This document shows, one piece after another, positions 32,722 through 42,531 of a DNA stretch of 64,000 bases; positions within the stretch are counted from its first letter, which is position 1, and the number at the start of each line of letters is the position of its first letter. This DNA comes from Pseudarthrobacter defluvii (GTDB lineage Bacteria > Actinomycetota > Actinomycetes > Actinomycetales > Micrococcaceae), in contig NZ_JAUSYG010000001.1 in assembly GCF_030816725.1 (NCBI RefSeq), positions 2,232,001 through 2,296,000 on the forward strand, written 5' to 3'. Both the position numbers and the translations under genes were made by a program. Under the pieces are notes generated by a model that saw only the letters and a program-made list of their open reading frames with translations, was not told the DNA's origin and made no database searches.

Positions 32722-33567
32722 TTAGTCAGGAATTGCCTGCATCGCCGGGGTGGGTCCGTCTACGGCAGCGGTGGCGATACTGACACGGGGGTCGAAGGCG
32801 ATGGCTCCGGGTTCGACCGCGATCAGTCCCCCATCCACCGGGATCGTGGCTGCATTAACGTACGAGGCCTGATCGGAGAGCAGCCAGGCAATGACATCGG
32901 CGACCTCGGAGGACGCGGCCGGGCGCCGACTGGGGACGAACGCAGTGGCAAGGCTGTAGGCTTCCTCGCGATCGATGCCGCTGTGTTCAGCAAATTCGCC
33001 CATCTCCATATCCGCCATTTCCGTCCGGGTCCAGCCAGGACATACCGCGTTGGCGCGCACCCCGAGCGGTCCGTAATCGACCGCGATGGATTGCATCAAC
33101 ATGGCAAGGCCGGCCTTCGTGGCGTCGTAGCCCGCGATTCCAGCCGTCGCGGGAAGCGCTGCTGCTGAGGCCACCCCTACGATCGAGCCGCCGGCTTTGA
33201 TCAGGTGCGGCAAGGCGGCACGGACTAGTAGGAAGGGCCCGGTGAGGTTGGTGCTGACCATGGCGTTCCAGTCTTCATCGGACAGCTCGCCGGCACTGCC
33301 GGCGCGGACAATTCCGGCATTCAGTACGAGGCCGTTAATAGCGCCGAATTGCTCCACGGTATCGGCGACCAGCCGTTCCATGTCGGAAGCGGAAGCAACA
33401 TCCGCGACGACAGCGCGGGCGCCGGTCATGTCAGCGACTCGGCTTACAGCTTCTGGGCGGCGTCCGCAGACGACAACTTCCCACCCTTGGCCCCGGAGTG
33501 TTGCGGCAGTGGCGGCTCCTATTCCGGTTCCTCCCCCGGTAATGATTGCAACTGATGTGGGGGTCAT
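32722..33567 (-). CDS. SDR-family oxidoreductase
   Basis: A 281-residue classical short-chain dehydrogenase. TGGGTGIG at 10-17 binds the nucleotide, NAG is at 83-85, and the active site is Ser near 135 with Tyr147 and Lys151 (YDATK). The Asp in VADVASA suits NAD(P). The C-terminus extends past the usual DGG motif (ATIPVDGGL) by about 30 residues. GGGAGATCAGA precedes the ATG at 33567; the frame extends further but without a site. It is the first intact gene inside the bracketed block, next to the permease on the same strand, and probably oxidises a hydroxyl of the imported substrate (inference). Confidence 0.88.
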   Translation of the reverse strand: MTPTSVAIITGGGTGIGAATAATLRGQGWEVVVCGRRPEAVSRVADMTGARAVVADVASASDMERLVADTVEQFGAINGLVLNAGIVRAGSAGELSDEDWNAMVSTNLTGPFLLVRAALPHLIKAGGSIVGVASAAALPATAGIAGYDATKAGLAMLMQSIAVDYGPLGVRANAVCPGWTRTEMADMEMGEFAEHSGIDREEAYSLATAFVPSRRPAASSEVADVIAWLLSDQASYVNAATIPVDGGLIAVEPGAIAFDPRVSIATAAVDGPTPAMQAIPD

Positions 33568-33744
33568 TCTGATCTCCCGGTTCTGTTTCGAAGGTGTGTG
33601 CTTTCGCTTACTCGTGGAGGACCAATCGTCAGACTTCAAAGACGATGCGGGCACACCACTGGGCCACCTCGTAAAGACGTTATCGTCCTGGAGGAAACGA
33701 ATTACCGTGCTGCCGCCCGCGGAGGCGGCAGCACGCTAACCGTT

Positions 33745-35196
33745 TCAGATAACTTCTTTGGCGTAGTCGATGTCGCGCTTGCTCCTGCCGAATACCAGGC
33801 CGCCAAGCATCGCGGCAGGAATGAGGACGAGCAGCCACTTTGCTGCGGCGTTGTCAGGCCCGATGAGGGAGTCGTAGTTCTCGATCGTCACGTAGCCGAT
33901 ATAGGAGAGGATCACGGTGGAGAGGGTAGGTGCGATCTTCGTCGCCCAGATACTGGTGTTGTCCTTGGTCCGGACGAAGAACACGACTATGGATACGGAC
34001 GCCACGATGAGGATGGTGATAAAGGCTGCCGTTGCCAGGGCGCTGAACCAGGCGAACACGACGGTCAGTGGGTCTGCGCCGAGGACGAGGAAGGTAACCA
34101 CGATGATGCCGACGGCCACGCCGTTGGACAGGGCTGCCGTGGCGGGACTCTCCTCCTTGGAAACGGTGGCCAGCCTGGCCGGCAGGACTCCGGCACGGCT
34201 GAGGGCGAAAAGGTAGCGGGCGAACATGTTCATCAGGCCCAGCAGCATGGCCAGGTAACTGGTCACGACGAGGACCTGCATGGCCATGCTCAAGACGCTC
34301 CCTCCGCTTTCGGAGGCGAGGCTGAAGATGAATCCTGCAGGGTCATCCGTTGCCGCCTGTTGGATGTTGTCCACCCCGATGGCCCCTCCGATAACCCAGA
34401 TGGAGAGCGTGTAAAAAATTCCGACAAAGGCGATTACGGCGTAGAGGGCCCGCGGGATGGTCTTGCGGGGGTTGATTGCTTCTTCCGAGAACACCACGGT
34501 TGCTTCGAAGCTGGTGAAGCACAGGAAGGCGAACAGCAATGCAATGCCCAGGCCCGGGCTGAAGAGGTTCTCAGCGGTGAAGCCGGAGAATGTGAAGACT
34601 CCCGGCCCCTTGCTGGCAACGAGCACAATAACCAGAGCAGCAACGACGAGGGTTTCGCCGATGATGAGAACGGCCAAGAGTCGGATGCTCGTGTCGACGC
34701 CCCGCATGGTGAGTGCCGTGGTGATGACGAGCAACGCGACGATCCAGACGAGCGGGGGTACGGAGAGTCCCGTGATGCTCTCCAGCAACTGCCCGGCGAA
34801 GACGCCGAACTGTGACCACAGCCCGACCTGCAGGCTGAGGTACATCAGCAGCGCCAGACCAGCTCCTGCGGTGGCCCAGGGTGTACCGAGGCCTTTGGCG
34901 ATGTAGGCGACAAAGCCGCCGGCGTTGGTGACATGCCTGCTCATGCGTAGGTATCCGACGGCGAAGAGTGCGATGAGCAGTGCGGCGATCGCGTAGATCA
35001 ATGGGGCTGCAGGTCCAACCGCAGCAAAGACCACGGGACCGGTGCCGACGACAGCCGCCATGGGGGCCGCCGCTGCGATGACGAAGAAGGCGATGGCGAA
35101 GACGCCGAGTTTATTTGAGCGGAGATGGCCTGCTTGCGGTTGGACAGGTGTGCTGGACGGCGTCGTTGCCGGCAACTCGCTGACATTATCAATCAT
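33745..35196 (-). CDS. APC-superfamily amino acid/amine permease
   Basis: A 483-residue transporter with about 12 membrane helices. The first helix region LGVFAIAFFVIAAAAPMAAV has the broken-helix glycine/proline pattern of APC transporters, and helix 6 lies in CFTSFEATVVFSEEAINPRK. APC family members import amino acids, amines and amino alcohols by proton symport. The ATG at 35196 has AAAGAGAAAA upstream; the frame extends to 35433 but that part is polar and low in quality. It lies between the SDR and phosphatase genes on the minus strand, so it probably supplies substrate for the catabolic genes. Confidence 0.88.
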   Translation of the reverse strand: MIDNVSELPATTPSSTPVQPQAGHLRSNKLGVFAIAFFVIAAAAPMAAVVGTGPVVFAAVGPAAPLIYAIAALLIALFAVGYLRMSRHVTNAGGFVAYIAKGLGTPWATAGAGLALLMYLSLQVGLWSQFGVFAGQLLESITGLSVPPLVWIVALLVITTALTMRGVDTSIRLLAVLIIGETLVVAALVIVLVASKGPGVFTFSGFTAENLFSPGLGIALLFAFLCFTSFEATVVFSEEAINPRKTIPRALYAVIAFVGIFYTLSIWVIGGAIGVDNIQQAATDDPAGFIFSLASESGGSVLSMAMQVLVVTSYLAMLLGLMNMFARYLFALSRAGVLPARLATVSKEESPATAALSNGVAVGIIVVTFLVLGADPLTVVFAWFSALATAAFITILIVASVSIVVFFVRTKDNTSIWATKIAPTLSTVILSYIGYVTIENYDSLIGPDNAAAKWLLVLIPAAMLGGLVFGRSKRDIDYAKEVI

Positions 35197-35245
35197 GAAT
35201 TTTCTCTTTCGGGCAGATAATGGCCGTAGCCGTGTTCGGGCTTCC

Positions 35246-36043
35246 TCAGACGAGGAGCCGTGCCTTGAGTTTGTTTGTGAGCGCCGGAGTGATGCCGAGT
35301 CCGTCTTCCAAGTAGGAGTGGCGTGATCCCCAGGCGTGCTCCCCGCTGTGCCATGCGGCTTCGAGGTACCCTTGCCGCGCTTCCAGCAAGGGTGTGATGA
35401 CTGTTCGCAGGTGCTTGTCGATGCTGGTGACACTGCCCGCTGAGTCTCTGATGAGGTATTGGTTCTCCGGTAATGAACTCTGAACGTAGTCTTCGAGGAT
35501 CGCGGTTTCAGGTACCCCCAGGATGGTCAAAAGGATGGCTATTGCCCATCCGGTTCTGTCCTTCCCAGCCGAGCAGTGGACGACGACAGGCAGCTCAACT
35601 CGAGCCAATGACTGAAGGAAATTGGCAAATACCGGTGGGTTGCCTGCTATGTCACGGGCATAGAGCCGGTGCATTGCCTCTTCAGCCCGCACTGCCGTAA
35701 GGGCCCTGCCAAGCTCGCTCACGCGACCTTCGCGAACCGCAGACCACAGCCACGCGTCCCTGCTGTCTTTAGCCTGTAGTGGCGTTTGTACAGCCGTTAG
35801 CGCAGGCACGCAACGGTCTTCGGTTTCGGATTCCCGAGGACTTCGCAGATCCATGAAGTGCAGGCGTGCCGCCTCCAGCCTTTGACGATCCGGGGCTGTC
35901 GAGTATCCGAAGTGTCCACTCCGGTACACCAGGCCTTCAGCCACACGGGATCCTCCGTGCGCTGGCAGTCCCCCGAGGCTTCGGAAGTTCCGGACGCCCT
36001 CAAGGGAGTTAGGACCAGCCAAGCCTGGTGTGACCTGTTTCAT
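35246..36043 (-). CDS. Tyrosine-protein phosphatase (Tyr/Ser type, IphP-like)
   Basis: A 265-residue cysteine phosphatase. The signature loop VVHCSAGKDRTGW (about 154-166) is the CX5R motif with the CSAGKDRTG form of IphP/PTP-like lipid or protein phosphatases. Upstream LVYRSGHFGY and FMDLRSPRESE are the usual family blocks. Start at 36043 is uncertain; another ATG lies 36 bases upstream and neither has a strong site. A role in a catabolic block is unexpected; it may remove phosphate from a phosphorylated intermediate made by the kinase at 38184 or act in signalling (inference). Confidence 0.82.
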   Translation of the reverse strand: MKQVTPGLAGPNSLEGVRNFRSLGGLPAHGGSRVAEGLVYRSGHFGYSTAPDRQRLEAARLHFMDLRSPRESETEDRCVPALTAVQTPLQAKDSRDAWLWSAVREGRVSELGRALTAVRAEEAMHRLYARDIAGNPPVFANFLQSLARVELPVVVHCSAGKDRTGWAIAILLTILGVPETAILEDYVQSSLPENQYLIRDSAGSVTSIDKHLRTVITPLLEARQGYLEAAWHSGEHAWGSRHSYLEDGLGITPALTNKLKARLLV

Positions 36044-36082
36044 ACATAAAAGGTAAACACTGAATGTTTCGTACTGCAATAG

Positions 36083-36123
36083 AACAAGTTAAATATTTGT
36101 TGCATGACTAGTTCAGAACTTAG
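36083..36123. promoter_or_regulatory. AT-rich divergent promoter region with palindromes
   Basis: Between the divergent phosphatase and tetR genes the sequence is unusually AT-rich for this window. It holds AACAA/TTGTT arms (36083-36101) and the perfect dyad AGTTCAGAACT (36110-36120). It is the natural operator site for the TetR encoded at 36262; direct evidence is lacking. Confidence 0.45.
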
Positions 36124-36261
36124 GCATAGTGTTCAATGTCTTCAACCGTTCCAGAGCGACCGCGGACCCCTTCTTCAAAGTTTGCACAGACTGTTCACTT
36201 TTAGGATCCGATGTGCAATCATGTGAAGCAGATCACCAGCACCCCACACGAAGGACCAGAA

Positions 36262-36876
36262 ATGAGCGCCTCCAACAAGCCCCTCTCCCTTCGGGAACGA
36301 AACCGTATGAGAACCCGCGGCGACATTCTCGACACCGCAGCTGAGCTGCTGAGTTCGGAGGGGTACGCCTCGACCGCCCTGGAGGTCCTTAGCCAGCAGG
36401 CGGGTATTTCGAGGGGCACCATTTATGCCCACTTCCCCGGCGGAAGGGACGAAATTGTCCGTGAGGTGTATCTGCGGATCGCCGACGCCGTCTACGTACG
36501 GGGCATCAGCCTGCGCGATCCCCTCACGGACCCCGGTGCAAGAATCACGGCGCTGGCCACCGCGCTGGTGGAGGCGACCAAGGAGCCCAAGGGCCGGTTC
36601 TACGGGGTGATGGGACCGGACCTGGTGTCGGCCCTCTCGGACGTCATGGGCTCGACTTCCCGCTCTTTCGAAGAGCTCATTGCGCGGGATCTGAAGGATG
36701 CCAAAGACAGCGGCACCTTGCCTGAGGACGCGCCGACTGAGGCCTTGGCAGCAACGATAACCGGGGCGATCCGCGCTGCCGGGGCTGCTGCAGCTCGTGA
36801 GCCGGCGAACGCCGGGCCAGCGGTCGCGGCTATCCGGTTGCTCATGGACGGACTTCTAGTACGAGCCACTGTCTGA
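36262..36876 (+). CDS. TetR-family transcriptional regulator of the catabolic block
   Basis: A 204-residue regulator. Helix-turn-helix at about 14-58: RMRTRGDILDTAAELLSSEG, then LEVLSQQAGISRGTIYAHFP and RDEIVREVYLRI. The C-terminal ligand domain is Ala-rich. CGAAGGACC lies upstream of the ATG at 36262; the 17 codons further up have no site. It is divergent from the phosphatase/permease/SDR genes and leads into the FAD oxidase gene 37 bases after its stop, so it likely controls both arms in response to the substrate (inference). Confidence 0.85.
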   Translation: MSASNKPLSLRERNRMRTRGDILDTAAELLSSEGYASTALEVLSQQAGISRGTIYAHFPGGRDEIVREVYLRIADAVYVRGISLRDPLTDPGARITALATALVEATKEPKGRFYGVMGPDLVSALSDVMGSTSRSFEELIARDLKDAKDSGTLPEDAPTEALAATITGAIRAAGAAAAREPANAGPAVAAIRLLMDGLLVRATV

Positions 36877-36913
36877 CCCGCCAAGGGTCCGAAAACCACT
36901 AACGGAGGAATTT

Positions 36914-38041
36914 GTGTCAAAACAACACTACGACGTCATTGTCATTGGATTGGGCCCCTGGGGTTCGTCAGCGGCATGGCACTTGGCGGCCCGCGGCAAG
37001 TCCGTGCTCGGCTTGGACAAGTTTGCACCACCGCACATGCACGGTTCGCACGGAGGCGCCACCCGGCTGGCCCGGCAGTCCAGCAGTGCAGGAGCCCAGT
37101 ACACCACCTTCACGAAGCGGACCTTTGAGTTGTGGGACGAGTTGGGCGCGAAAACCGGGACCCGGCTGTTGGAACGTTCGGGAACTGTGTTCGTCGGCGA
37201 ACCCGGATCAATGTGGTTCGACAAAACGGTGGCATCCCTGAACGCGTCCGATTTTGAGTACGATGCCCTTGACGCTTCGACGGCACGGAAGCGGTTCCCT
37301 TGGGCCACGATTAAAGACGACGAAGTCGCCGTATGGGAGCCAAACGGCACCGTTGCCCTCGTTCACCCCGCCATCAAGGCCCTGCAGTCAGAGGCTCGCC
37401 GGCTCGGCGCAACCCTGCGCACGGGAGAAGCGGTTCAAGGCTGGGATGAGAGCGCTTCGGGCATCGTCGTGAGCACCGATCAGGGTAACTATTCAGCCGA
37501 CAAGGTCGTCGTCACCGTGGGTGCCCGCGCCAACCATTTGATGCAACTGGATCTGCCCTACAAGGTGGACCGTCAGGTGCTGGCCAATTTCCGCCAGGAC
37601 GGGCCACCGAAGCCGGCCATCTACTTCGCCAAGCCCCCAGGATCGGACGAGGCACCGGCTTACGGTTGCTCCGAGCCTAACGGTGAATGGAAGTTCTCTG
37701 TCCCCGGGAAGGGAAACTGGATCGACCCCGAGGACCTCAGCCAAGACCTCAGACCCGGAGACCTCGAACGGATCCAGGAAGTCCTCAGCGCCAGGCTCCC
37801 GGACATCGACACCAACCCGGTATCTACCACCGTATGCATGTGGTCTGAGGTGGAGGACGGCCATTGGGTTATCGGTGGACACCCGCAGTCGTCCGATGTC
37901 GTCATCGGCACCGGAGACATGGGCCGAGGGTTCCGCTATGCAGCGGTTGTTGGTGAAATGCTGGCCGATCATGTCGACGGCATTTCCCGCCCCGAAACAA
38001 ACCTGTTCCTGCCTTCACGCTTCGCCACAGCAAAGGCATAA
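36914..38041 (+). CDS. FAD-dependent amine oxidase, sarcosine oxidase / N-methyltryptophan oxidase type
   Basis: A 375-residue flavoprotein of the DAO family. YDVIVIGLGPWGSSAAWHLA (6-25) binds the ADP part of FAD, and GSHGGATRLARQSS is the second family block (H-G-x-T-R). A cysteine in TTVCMWSEVEDGHW, near residue 310, sits where monomeric sarcosine oxidases attach FAD covalently. IGTGDMGRGFRYAAVVGEML closes the fold. ACGGAGGAATTT precedes the GTG at 36914. Such enzymes oxidise N-methyl amines to the free amine, formaldehyde and hydrogen peroxide; the formaldehyde dehydrogenase downstream fits this. Confidence 0.85.
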   Translation: MSKQHYDVIVIGLGPWGSSAAWHLAARGKSVLGLDKFAPPHMHGSHGGATRLARQSSSAGAQYTTFTKRTFELWDELGAKTGTRLLERSGTVFVGEPGSMWFDKTVASLNASDFEYDALDASTARKRFPWATIKDDEVAVWEPNGTVALVHPAIKALQSEARRLGATLRTGEAVQGWDESASGIVVSTDQGNYSADKVVVTVGARANHLMQLDLPYKVDRQVLANFRQDGPPKPAIYFAKPPGSDEAPAYGCSEPNGEWKFSVPGKGNWIDPEDLSQDLRPGDLERIQEVLSARLPDIDTNPVSTTVCMWSEVEDGHWVIGGHPQSSDVVIGTGDMGRGFRYAAVVGEMLADHVDGISRPETNLFLPSRFATAKA

Positions 38042-38183
38042 ACCGTGACACCGGCAGACGTCCTGACCGCACCGTTACAGAGCTTGTGGGAGCTCGTGAA
38101 ACAGTGCGAACAGTGCAGCCAGGACAACCTCCGACCCCAACACAGTGCACCTGCATTCGAACATCGAAGGACATCCAATCCTA

Positions 38184-39137
38184 ATGACCATCGTCCCTGA
38201 TACCGAAATCACCAGCATTGAGGCGGTGCTTTCGACGAACCCAGACTGGGTTGGCTGTCACGTCACCGCACATTCCCTCTCCGGCGGCCAGGCCCATAAG
38301 AACTACCTCGTCGAGGACGGTTCCCGTCGTTGCGTCGTCAAGCTCTGGAACAACTACTGGGAAACGGTAGGAGTTCTGCCCGCCGCCCACGTGGTTCTGG
38401 AAAACACAAGAATTGCCGCCGAGATCGGCGTAGGCGCGCCCGTCATAACAGTCTCAAACGAACCCTTGGCGCTGGCTCTCGACTTTGTTCCGGGAGGCCA
38501 CCCGAGGCTAAGCGACGACGATGACTCCGTCACCCGACTCGTCCCTGCCCTTCACCGGCTTCATCACTCCGGCCGCCGGTTCCTCAACGACATCAACCCC
38601 TTCAACCTGGCCCGACAAAGGATGGAGGCCGCCAGAAGACAAGGTATCGAGCTGCCGCCCGGAACGTCAGCCATCCAAGCCCTGATGGACCGTCTGGAGA
38701 CCGTCCTGGCCCTGGATCCTTCCCAGTTTGTTCCCTGCCATCTGGACATTTGGGATGCAAACATCATCAAGGACACCTCCTCGATGACCTACAACATTAT
38801 CGACTGGGACCTCGCCGGCAACTCGGACCCGTGCTACGAGATCGGATTTATTGCAGCGCAAAACGGATTCGGGGAAGAGAAGGCACAGGCACTCTTCGAA
38901 GCCTACTTCGGCAACACTGACCCAGTAAAAATGGCCCGCGCCAGGCTCTTCATGGCGGTGGCTCATTGGTCCAACAGTGGACTGTGGATCACCGCAATGG
39001 GCAACGCTGCGCCCAACGACGACGCCGACTACGCAGGGGAACTGCGTACCTGTTGGGAAGGGTTGATCTCTGAAATAACAGCCCCTGACTTCCCCGACTT
39101 AATAAAGGCAGCCGCAAAACCGGCAGCTCTCGTCTAA
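38184..39137 (+). CDS. Choline/ethanolamine kinase-like phosphotransferase (APH fold)
   Basis: A 317-residue kinase-fold protein. [14 protein letters not shown] with VVKLW (about 31-55) forms the N-lobe. [11 protein letters not shown] (185-195) is the catalytic loop and [13 protein letters not shown] (204-216) the metal-binding loop, both close to those of choline and ethanolamine kinases (IDWE/D-YAG). GAAGGACATCC precedes the ATG at 38184. Beside a class III PLP enzyme and an aldehyde dehydrogenase it suggests the route known for 1-amino-2-propanol: phosphorylate an amino alcohol, then eliminate phosphate and ammonia to give an aldehyde. Substrate inferred, not shown. Confidence 0.8.
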   Translation: MTIVPDTEITSIEAVLSTNPDWVGCHVTAHSLSGGQAHKNYLVEDGSRRCVVKLWNNYWETVGVLPAAHVVLENTRIAAEIGVGAPVITVSNEPLALALDFVPGGHPRLSDDDDSVTRLVPALHRLHHSGRRFLNDINPFNLARQRMEAARRQGIELPPGTSAIQALMDRLETVLALDPSQFVPCHLDIWDANIIKDTSSMTYNIIDWDLAGNSDPCYEIGFIAAQNGFGEEKAQALFEAYFGNTDPVKMARARLFMAVAHWSNSGLWITAMGNAAPNDDADYAGELRTCWEGLISEITAPDFPDLIKAAAKPAALV

Positions 39138-39234
39138 CAAAACCGCGGCGCGCGCGTTAGCGCCTAACCAAGGCTGGCTCTACGCCAGTCAATGCAACTA
39201 CGCCCTTAAACAGGAAAAGATTTCGGAGCAACAG

Positions 39235-39633
39235 ATGAACGACATCACGCAGCAAGAAGCACACAAGATAGTTGAAGCGGCACGAGAGGCAGCCCTGTCC
39301 TCGGAAACCCTGATGAACATTGCCGTTGTAGACGCCGGCGGAAACCTCAAGGCCTTCACCCGCATGGACGGTGCGTGGCTCGGCAGTATCGACATCGCCA
39401 TCAAAAAGGCACGCACGGCCCGCTACTTCGACATGCCCACCGGAGACATCGGCTCCATCTCGCAGCCCGGCGGACCGCTGTTCAACATCGAAGTATCCAA
39501 TGGCGGCCTGATCACCTTTCCCGGAGGCATCCCACTGACTAAAGACGGGGTCACCGTCGGCGCCATCGGTGTCAGCGGCAGCACCGTTGAAAACGACCAC
39601 CTGGTCGCTACTGCCGGCGCCCAAGCCCTCTAA
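39235..39633 (+). CDS. GlcG/HbpS-like heme-binding-family protein
   Basis: A 132-residue protein of the GlcG/HbpS (DUF336) family: [32 protein letters not shown] and the C-terminal [19 protein letters not shown] are the conserved blocks. Family members bind heme or cobalamin-like cofactors or act as accessory proteins in glycolate, diol and amine catabolism; biochemical roles remain poorly known. GGAG lies eleven bases before the ATG. It sits between the kinase and PLP enzyme, co-directional with both. Confidence 0.82.
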   Translation: MNDITQQEAHKIVEAAREAALSSETLMNIAVVDAGGNLKAFTRMDGAWLGSIDIAIKKARTARYFDMPTGDIGSISQPGGPLFNIEVSNGGLITFPGGIPLTKDGVTVGAIGVSGSTVENDHLVATAGAQAL

Positions 39634-39728
39634 CCGGCTGCCGGGGCCGGCCAGCGACCGTCCGACCCCGGCAACACCCACCGACTCATGTTCCGGACTC
39701 AAATCCGCACCAACGGCCAAGGACAGCA

Positions 39729-41069
39729 ATGACACTCGAAACAGCCACAGAACCGGCACCCGACGCACTCCTTCAGGAAAGCCTCATTGACCGCCGCGAA
39801 CGCACCATCGGGCGCCACTCCCCGCTGTTCTATGCCACTCCCCTGGAAATCGTGGCCGGCGAAGGCGTGTGGGTCCACGACGCCACCGGCAAGACCTACC
39901 TGGATGTCTACAACAACGTCCCCCACGTCGGACACTCCAACCCTGTCGTCCGCGAAGCAATCACAGCCCAGCTGCAGACCGTCAACCTCCACACGAGGTA
40001 CCTCAACTCGCGCGTCGTTGAGTACGCCGAAAAGCTGCTGGCGCTCTTCGATTCCCCGCTGGAGCGGGTATTCTTCACCAACAGCGGATCCGAAGCAAAC
40101 GAGCTCGCCCTACGAATCGCACGGCAACACACCGGCAACACCGGCATCCTTATCTCGGACCACAGCTACCACGGCAACACAACCACTCTGGCCGAACTGA
40201 CCACCGGCCTCCAGGTCAAAGAACCCCTCGGCGCCCACGTACGCCCCCTTCGTATTCCGGACGCAGCAGGGTTGACACAGGCTAAAGGAAAGCGCCTCCT
40301 CCAGGAAGCGCTGCGCGACGTCGACGCAGCCATCTCCTCGCTCCAGGCCGAAGGCTGCGGAGTCTCAGCCATCCTGTATGACCCGTTGTTCTCAACCGAA
40401 GGACTCCTACAGACCCCCGACGGCTACATAGAGGCAGTCACCGAGCGGGTCCGTGCCGCCGGCGGGCTGGTCATAGCGGACGAGGTCCAATCGGGCTTCG
40501 GACGGACCGGCAACCATATGTGGGGCCACCAGGCTTTCGGCACCACCCCTGATCTGGTGACGCTTGGCAAGCCGATGGGCAACGGCCACCCGGTAGGTGG
40601 TGTCATCACCACGCAAGCACTGATGGAGGAATTCGGGGAAAACAACACCTACTTCAACACATTTGCCGGAAACCCCGTCTCGTCAGCTGCCGGTCTTGCT
40701 GTGCTGCATGTCATGGAAGAGAACGGGCTTATTGAAAATGCGCACCAACTCGGCAAGTTCATCGCTGACGCACTCGCAGCCGTCGCTAAAGGCAACCCCA
40801 GGATCAAGAGCGTACGCGGCCGGGGCCTGTTCTTTGGTCTGGAGATCGTCAATCCCGAGGATGCGACACCGGACCCTGCCGCCACCAAGGCACTCACGGA
40901 AGAGATGCGTTCCCGCGGCGTTCTCATCGGAAAGATCGGTCGCCACGAAAACGTCCTCAAAATGAGGCCACCGCTCGTCTTCGAACTCGAACACGCCCAA
41001 CACATGATCGAGCAACTCCGTCTGGCACTGGAAACACTCAACGACCCAGCTGATCAAAACCAATGGTGA
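39729..41069 (+). CDS. Class III PLP-dependent enzyme (aminotransferase / phospho-lyase type)
   Basis: A 446-residue fold-type I PLP enzyme. FFTNSGSEANELALRIAR (about 114-131) binds the cofactor phosphate, IADEVQSGFGRTG (249-261) carries the Asp that contacts the pyridine ring, and Lys281 in TLGKPMGNGHP forms the Schiff base. The short-loop architecture and NNVPHVGHSNP start resemble ethanolamine-phosphate and 5-phosphohydroxylysine phospho-lyases as well as omega-transaminases. With a kinase before it and an aldehyde dehydrogenase after it, phospho-lyase action is the attractive reading; transamination remains possible. Confidence 0.85.
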   Translation: MTLETATEPAPDALLQESLIDRRERTIGRHSPLFYATPLEIVAGEGVWVHDATGKTYLDVYNNVPHVGHSNPVVREAITAQLQTVNLHTRYLNSRVVEYAEKLLALFDSPLERVFFTNSGSEANELALRIARQHTGNTGILISDHSYHGNTTTLAELTTGLQVKEPLGAHVRPLRIPDAAGLTQAKGKRLLQEALRDVDAAISSLQAEGCGVSAILYDPLFSTEGLLQTPDGYIEAVTERVRAAGGLVIADEVQSGFGRTGNHMWGHQAFGTTPDLVTLGKPMGNGHPVGGVITTQALMEEFGENNTYFNTFAGNPVSSAAGLAVLHVMEENGLIENAHQLGKFIADALAAVAKGNPRIKSVRGRGLFFGLEIVNPEDATPDPAATKALTEEMRSRGVLIGKIGRHENVLKMRPPLVFELEHAQHMIEQLRLALETLNDPADQNQW

Positions 41070-41120
41070 CCATCCCGGATTCACCCGAACAACAACCAAC
41101 CACTCAATGAGGAGAATGCC

Positions 41121-42518
41121 ATGAACACCACGCCTGTCCTTACCCAGGACGCCGTCTCCACCCGAACCATCTTCAACCCCGCCACCGGTGAACCCGTCGG
41201 AGAAGCCCCGGTGCATACGGTCGCGGACCTGCAGCACGCCATCGACGTGGCAGTCGCCGCCCAGCCCGGCTGGGCCACACTCGGTCACGAGGCACGGTCC
41301 GCCGCACTGCTGAAGGCCGCCGACGCCGTCGAAGCGCGCGCGGAAGAACTCGCCCAGCTGCTCTCCCGCGAGCAGGGCAAACCGCTGAACGGCCCCAACG
41401 CCCGCTTCGAAGTCGGCGCCTGCGCCGCCTGGCTCCGCGCCGCCGCCGGGACACCGCTCGAAGCGGAAACCCTGGTCGATGACGGTGAAACCCGTGCGGA
41501 GCTGCACTACCGGCCCATCGGCGTCGTCGGGGCCATCGGGCCATGGAACTGGCCCATGATGATCACCGTCTGGCAGGTCGCCCCCGCACTGAGAATGGGC
41601 AACGCCGTAGTGGTCAAACCCTCCGAATACACCCCGCTCAGCGTGCTTGCCCTCGTTGAAACCATCAACGAAGCCCTGCCCGAAGGGCTCCTCACCGTGG
41701 TCTCCGGCGGCCGCGACGTAGGCGAAGCCCTCGCCTCGCACCCCGCCATCGGGAAGATCATGTTCACCGGCTCCACCGCAACGGGCAAGGCGATCATCAA
41801 ATCCTCCGCGGACACCATCAAGCGGCTCACCCTGGAGCTCGGCGGTAACGACGCCGGCATCGTCCTGCCCGACGCCGACCCGAGGGCCATCGCCGAAGGC
41901 CTGTTCTGGGGCGCCTTCATCAACACCGGCCAAACCTGCGCTGCCCTGAAACGCCTCTACGTCCACGACGACATCTACGACGCCGTCTGCGAGGAGCTCA
42001 CCAATGTGGCCAAGGCCATGCCGATGGGCAACGGCCTGGACGAAAACAACGTCCTGGGACCGCTGCAGAACAAGGCACAGTACGAGATCGTCGCGAACCT
42101 CGTGGAGGCCGCCAAAGCCGCCGGGGCCCGCGTCCTCCTCGGCGGAAACCCGGACACTGACCAGCCCGGCTACTTCTACCCCACCACCCTCGTGGCCGAC
42201 ATCGACAACGACAACCCACTCGTCGCCGAAGAACAATTCGGCCCCGCCCTGCCCATCATCCGCTACAGCACCATCGACGAAGCAATCCAGAAAGCAAACG
42301 CCCTCGACGTCGGCCTCGGCGCCTCCGTCTGGTCCTCAGACCCGGCAACAGCCCGCAACGTCGCCGCCCGAATCCAAGCAGGTACCGTCTGGATCAACAA
42401 ACACGGCGCCGTCGACCCTCGCATCCCCTTCGGCGGGGCAAAACAATCCGGCTACGGCCTCGAATTCGGCGTCGAAGGACTCAAACACCTCGGCGTCCCC
42501 CAGGTCATCAACGGCTAA
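41121..42518 (+). CDS. Aldehyde dehydrogenase family protein
   Basis: A 465-residue NAD(P)-dependent aldehyde dehydrogenase. The oxyanion Asn is Asn143 in PWNWP, the general base Glu239 is in LTLELGG, and the catalytic Cys273 in NTGQTCAALKR. VVVKPSEYTPLS and FTGSTATGK are cofactor-binding blocks. TGAGGAGAATGCC gives a good start. The gene is AT-poor and codon-biased like its neighbours. In context it would oxidise the aldehyde released by the PLP enzyme to a carboxylic acid. A 15-bp hairpin follows the stop. Confidence 0.9.
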   Translation: MNTTPVLTQDAVSTRTIFNPATGEPVGEAPVHTVADLQHAIDVAVAAQPGWATLGHEARSAALLKAADAVEARAEELAQLLSREQGKPLNGPNARFEVGACAAWLRAAAGTPLEAETLVDDGETRAELHYRPIGVVGAIGPWNWPMMITVWQVAPALRMGNAVVVKPSEYTPLSVLALVETINEALPEGLLTVVSGGRDVGEALASHPAIGKIMFTGSTATGKAIIKSSADTIKRLTLELGGNDAGIVLPDADPRAIAEGLFWGAFINTGQTCAALKRLYVHDDIYDAVCEELTNVAKAMPMGNGLDENNVLGPLQNKAQYEIVANLVEAAKAAGARVLLGGNPDTDQPGYFYPTTLVADIDNDNPLVAEEQFGPALPIIRYSTIDEAIQKANALDVGLGASVWSSDPATARNVAARIQAGTVWINKHGAVDPRIPFGGAKQSGYGLEFGVEGLKHLGVPQVING

Positions 42519-42531
42519 AACACCACTGACT

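Noticed and set aside
33598..34815. 405-codon plus-strand frame
   Set aside because: Antisense of the APC permease; composition (Gly/Glu/Asp/His-rich) is the shadow of a hydrophobic gene, and no ribosome-binding site or domain exists.
40683..42236. 517-codon minus-strand frame
   Set aside because: Antisense of the aminotransferase and aldehyde dehydrogenase genes, whose catalytic residues are intact; the long frame is a GC-content artefact.
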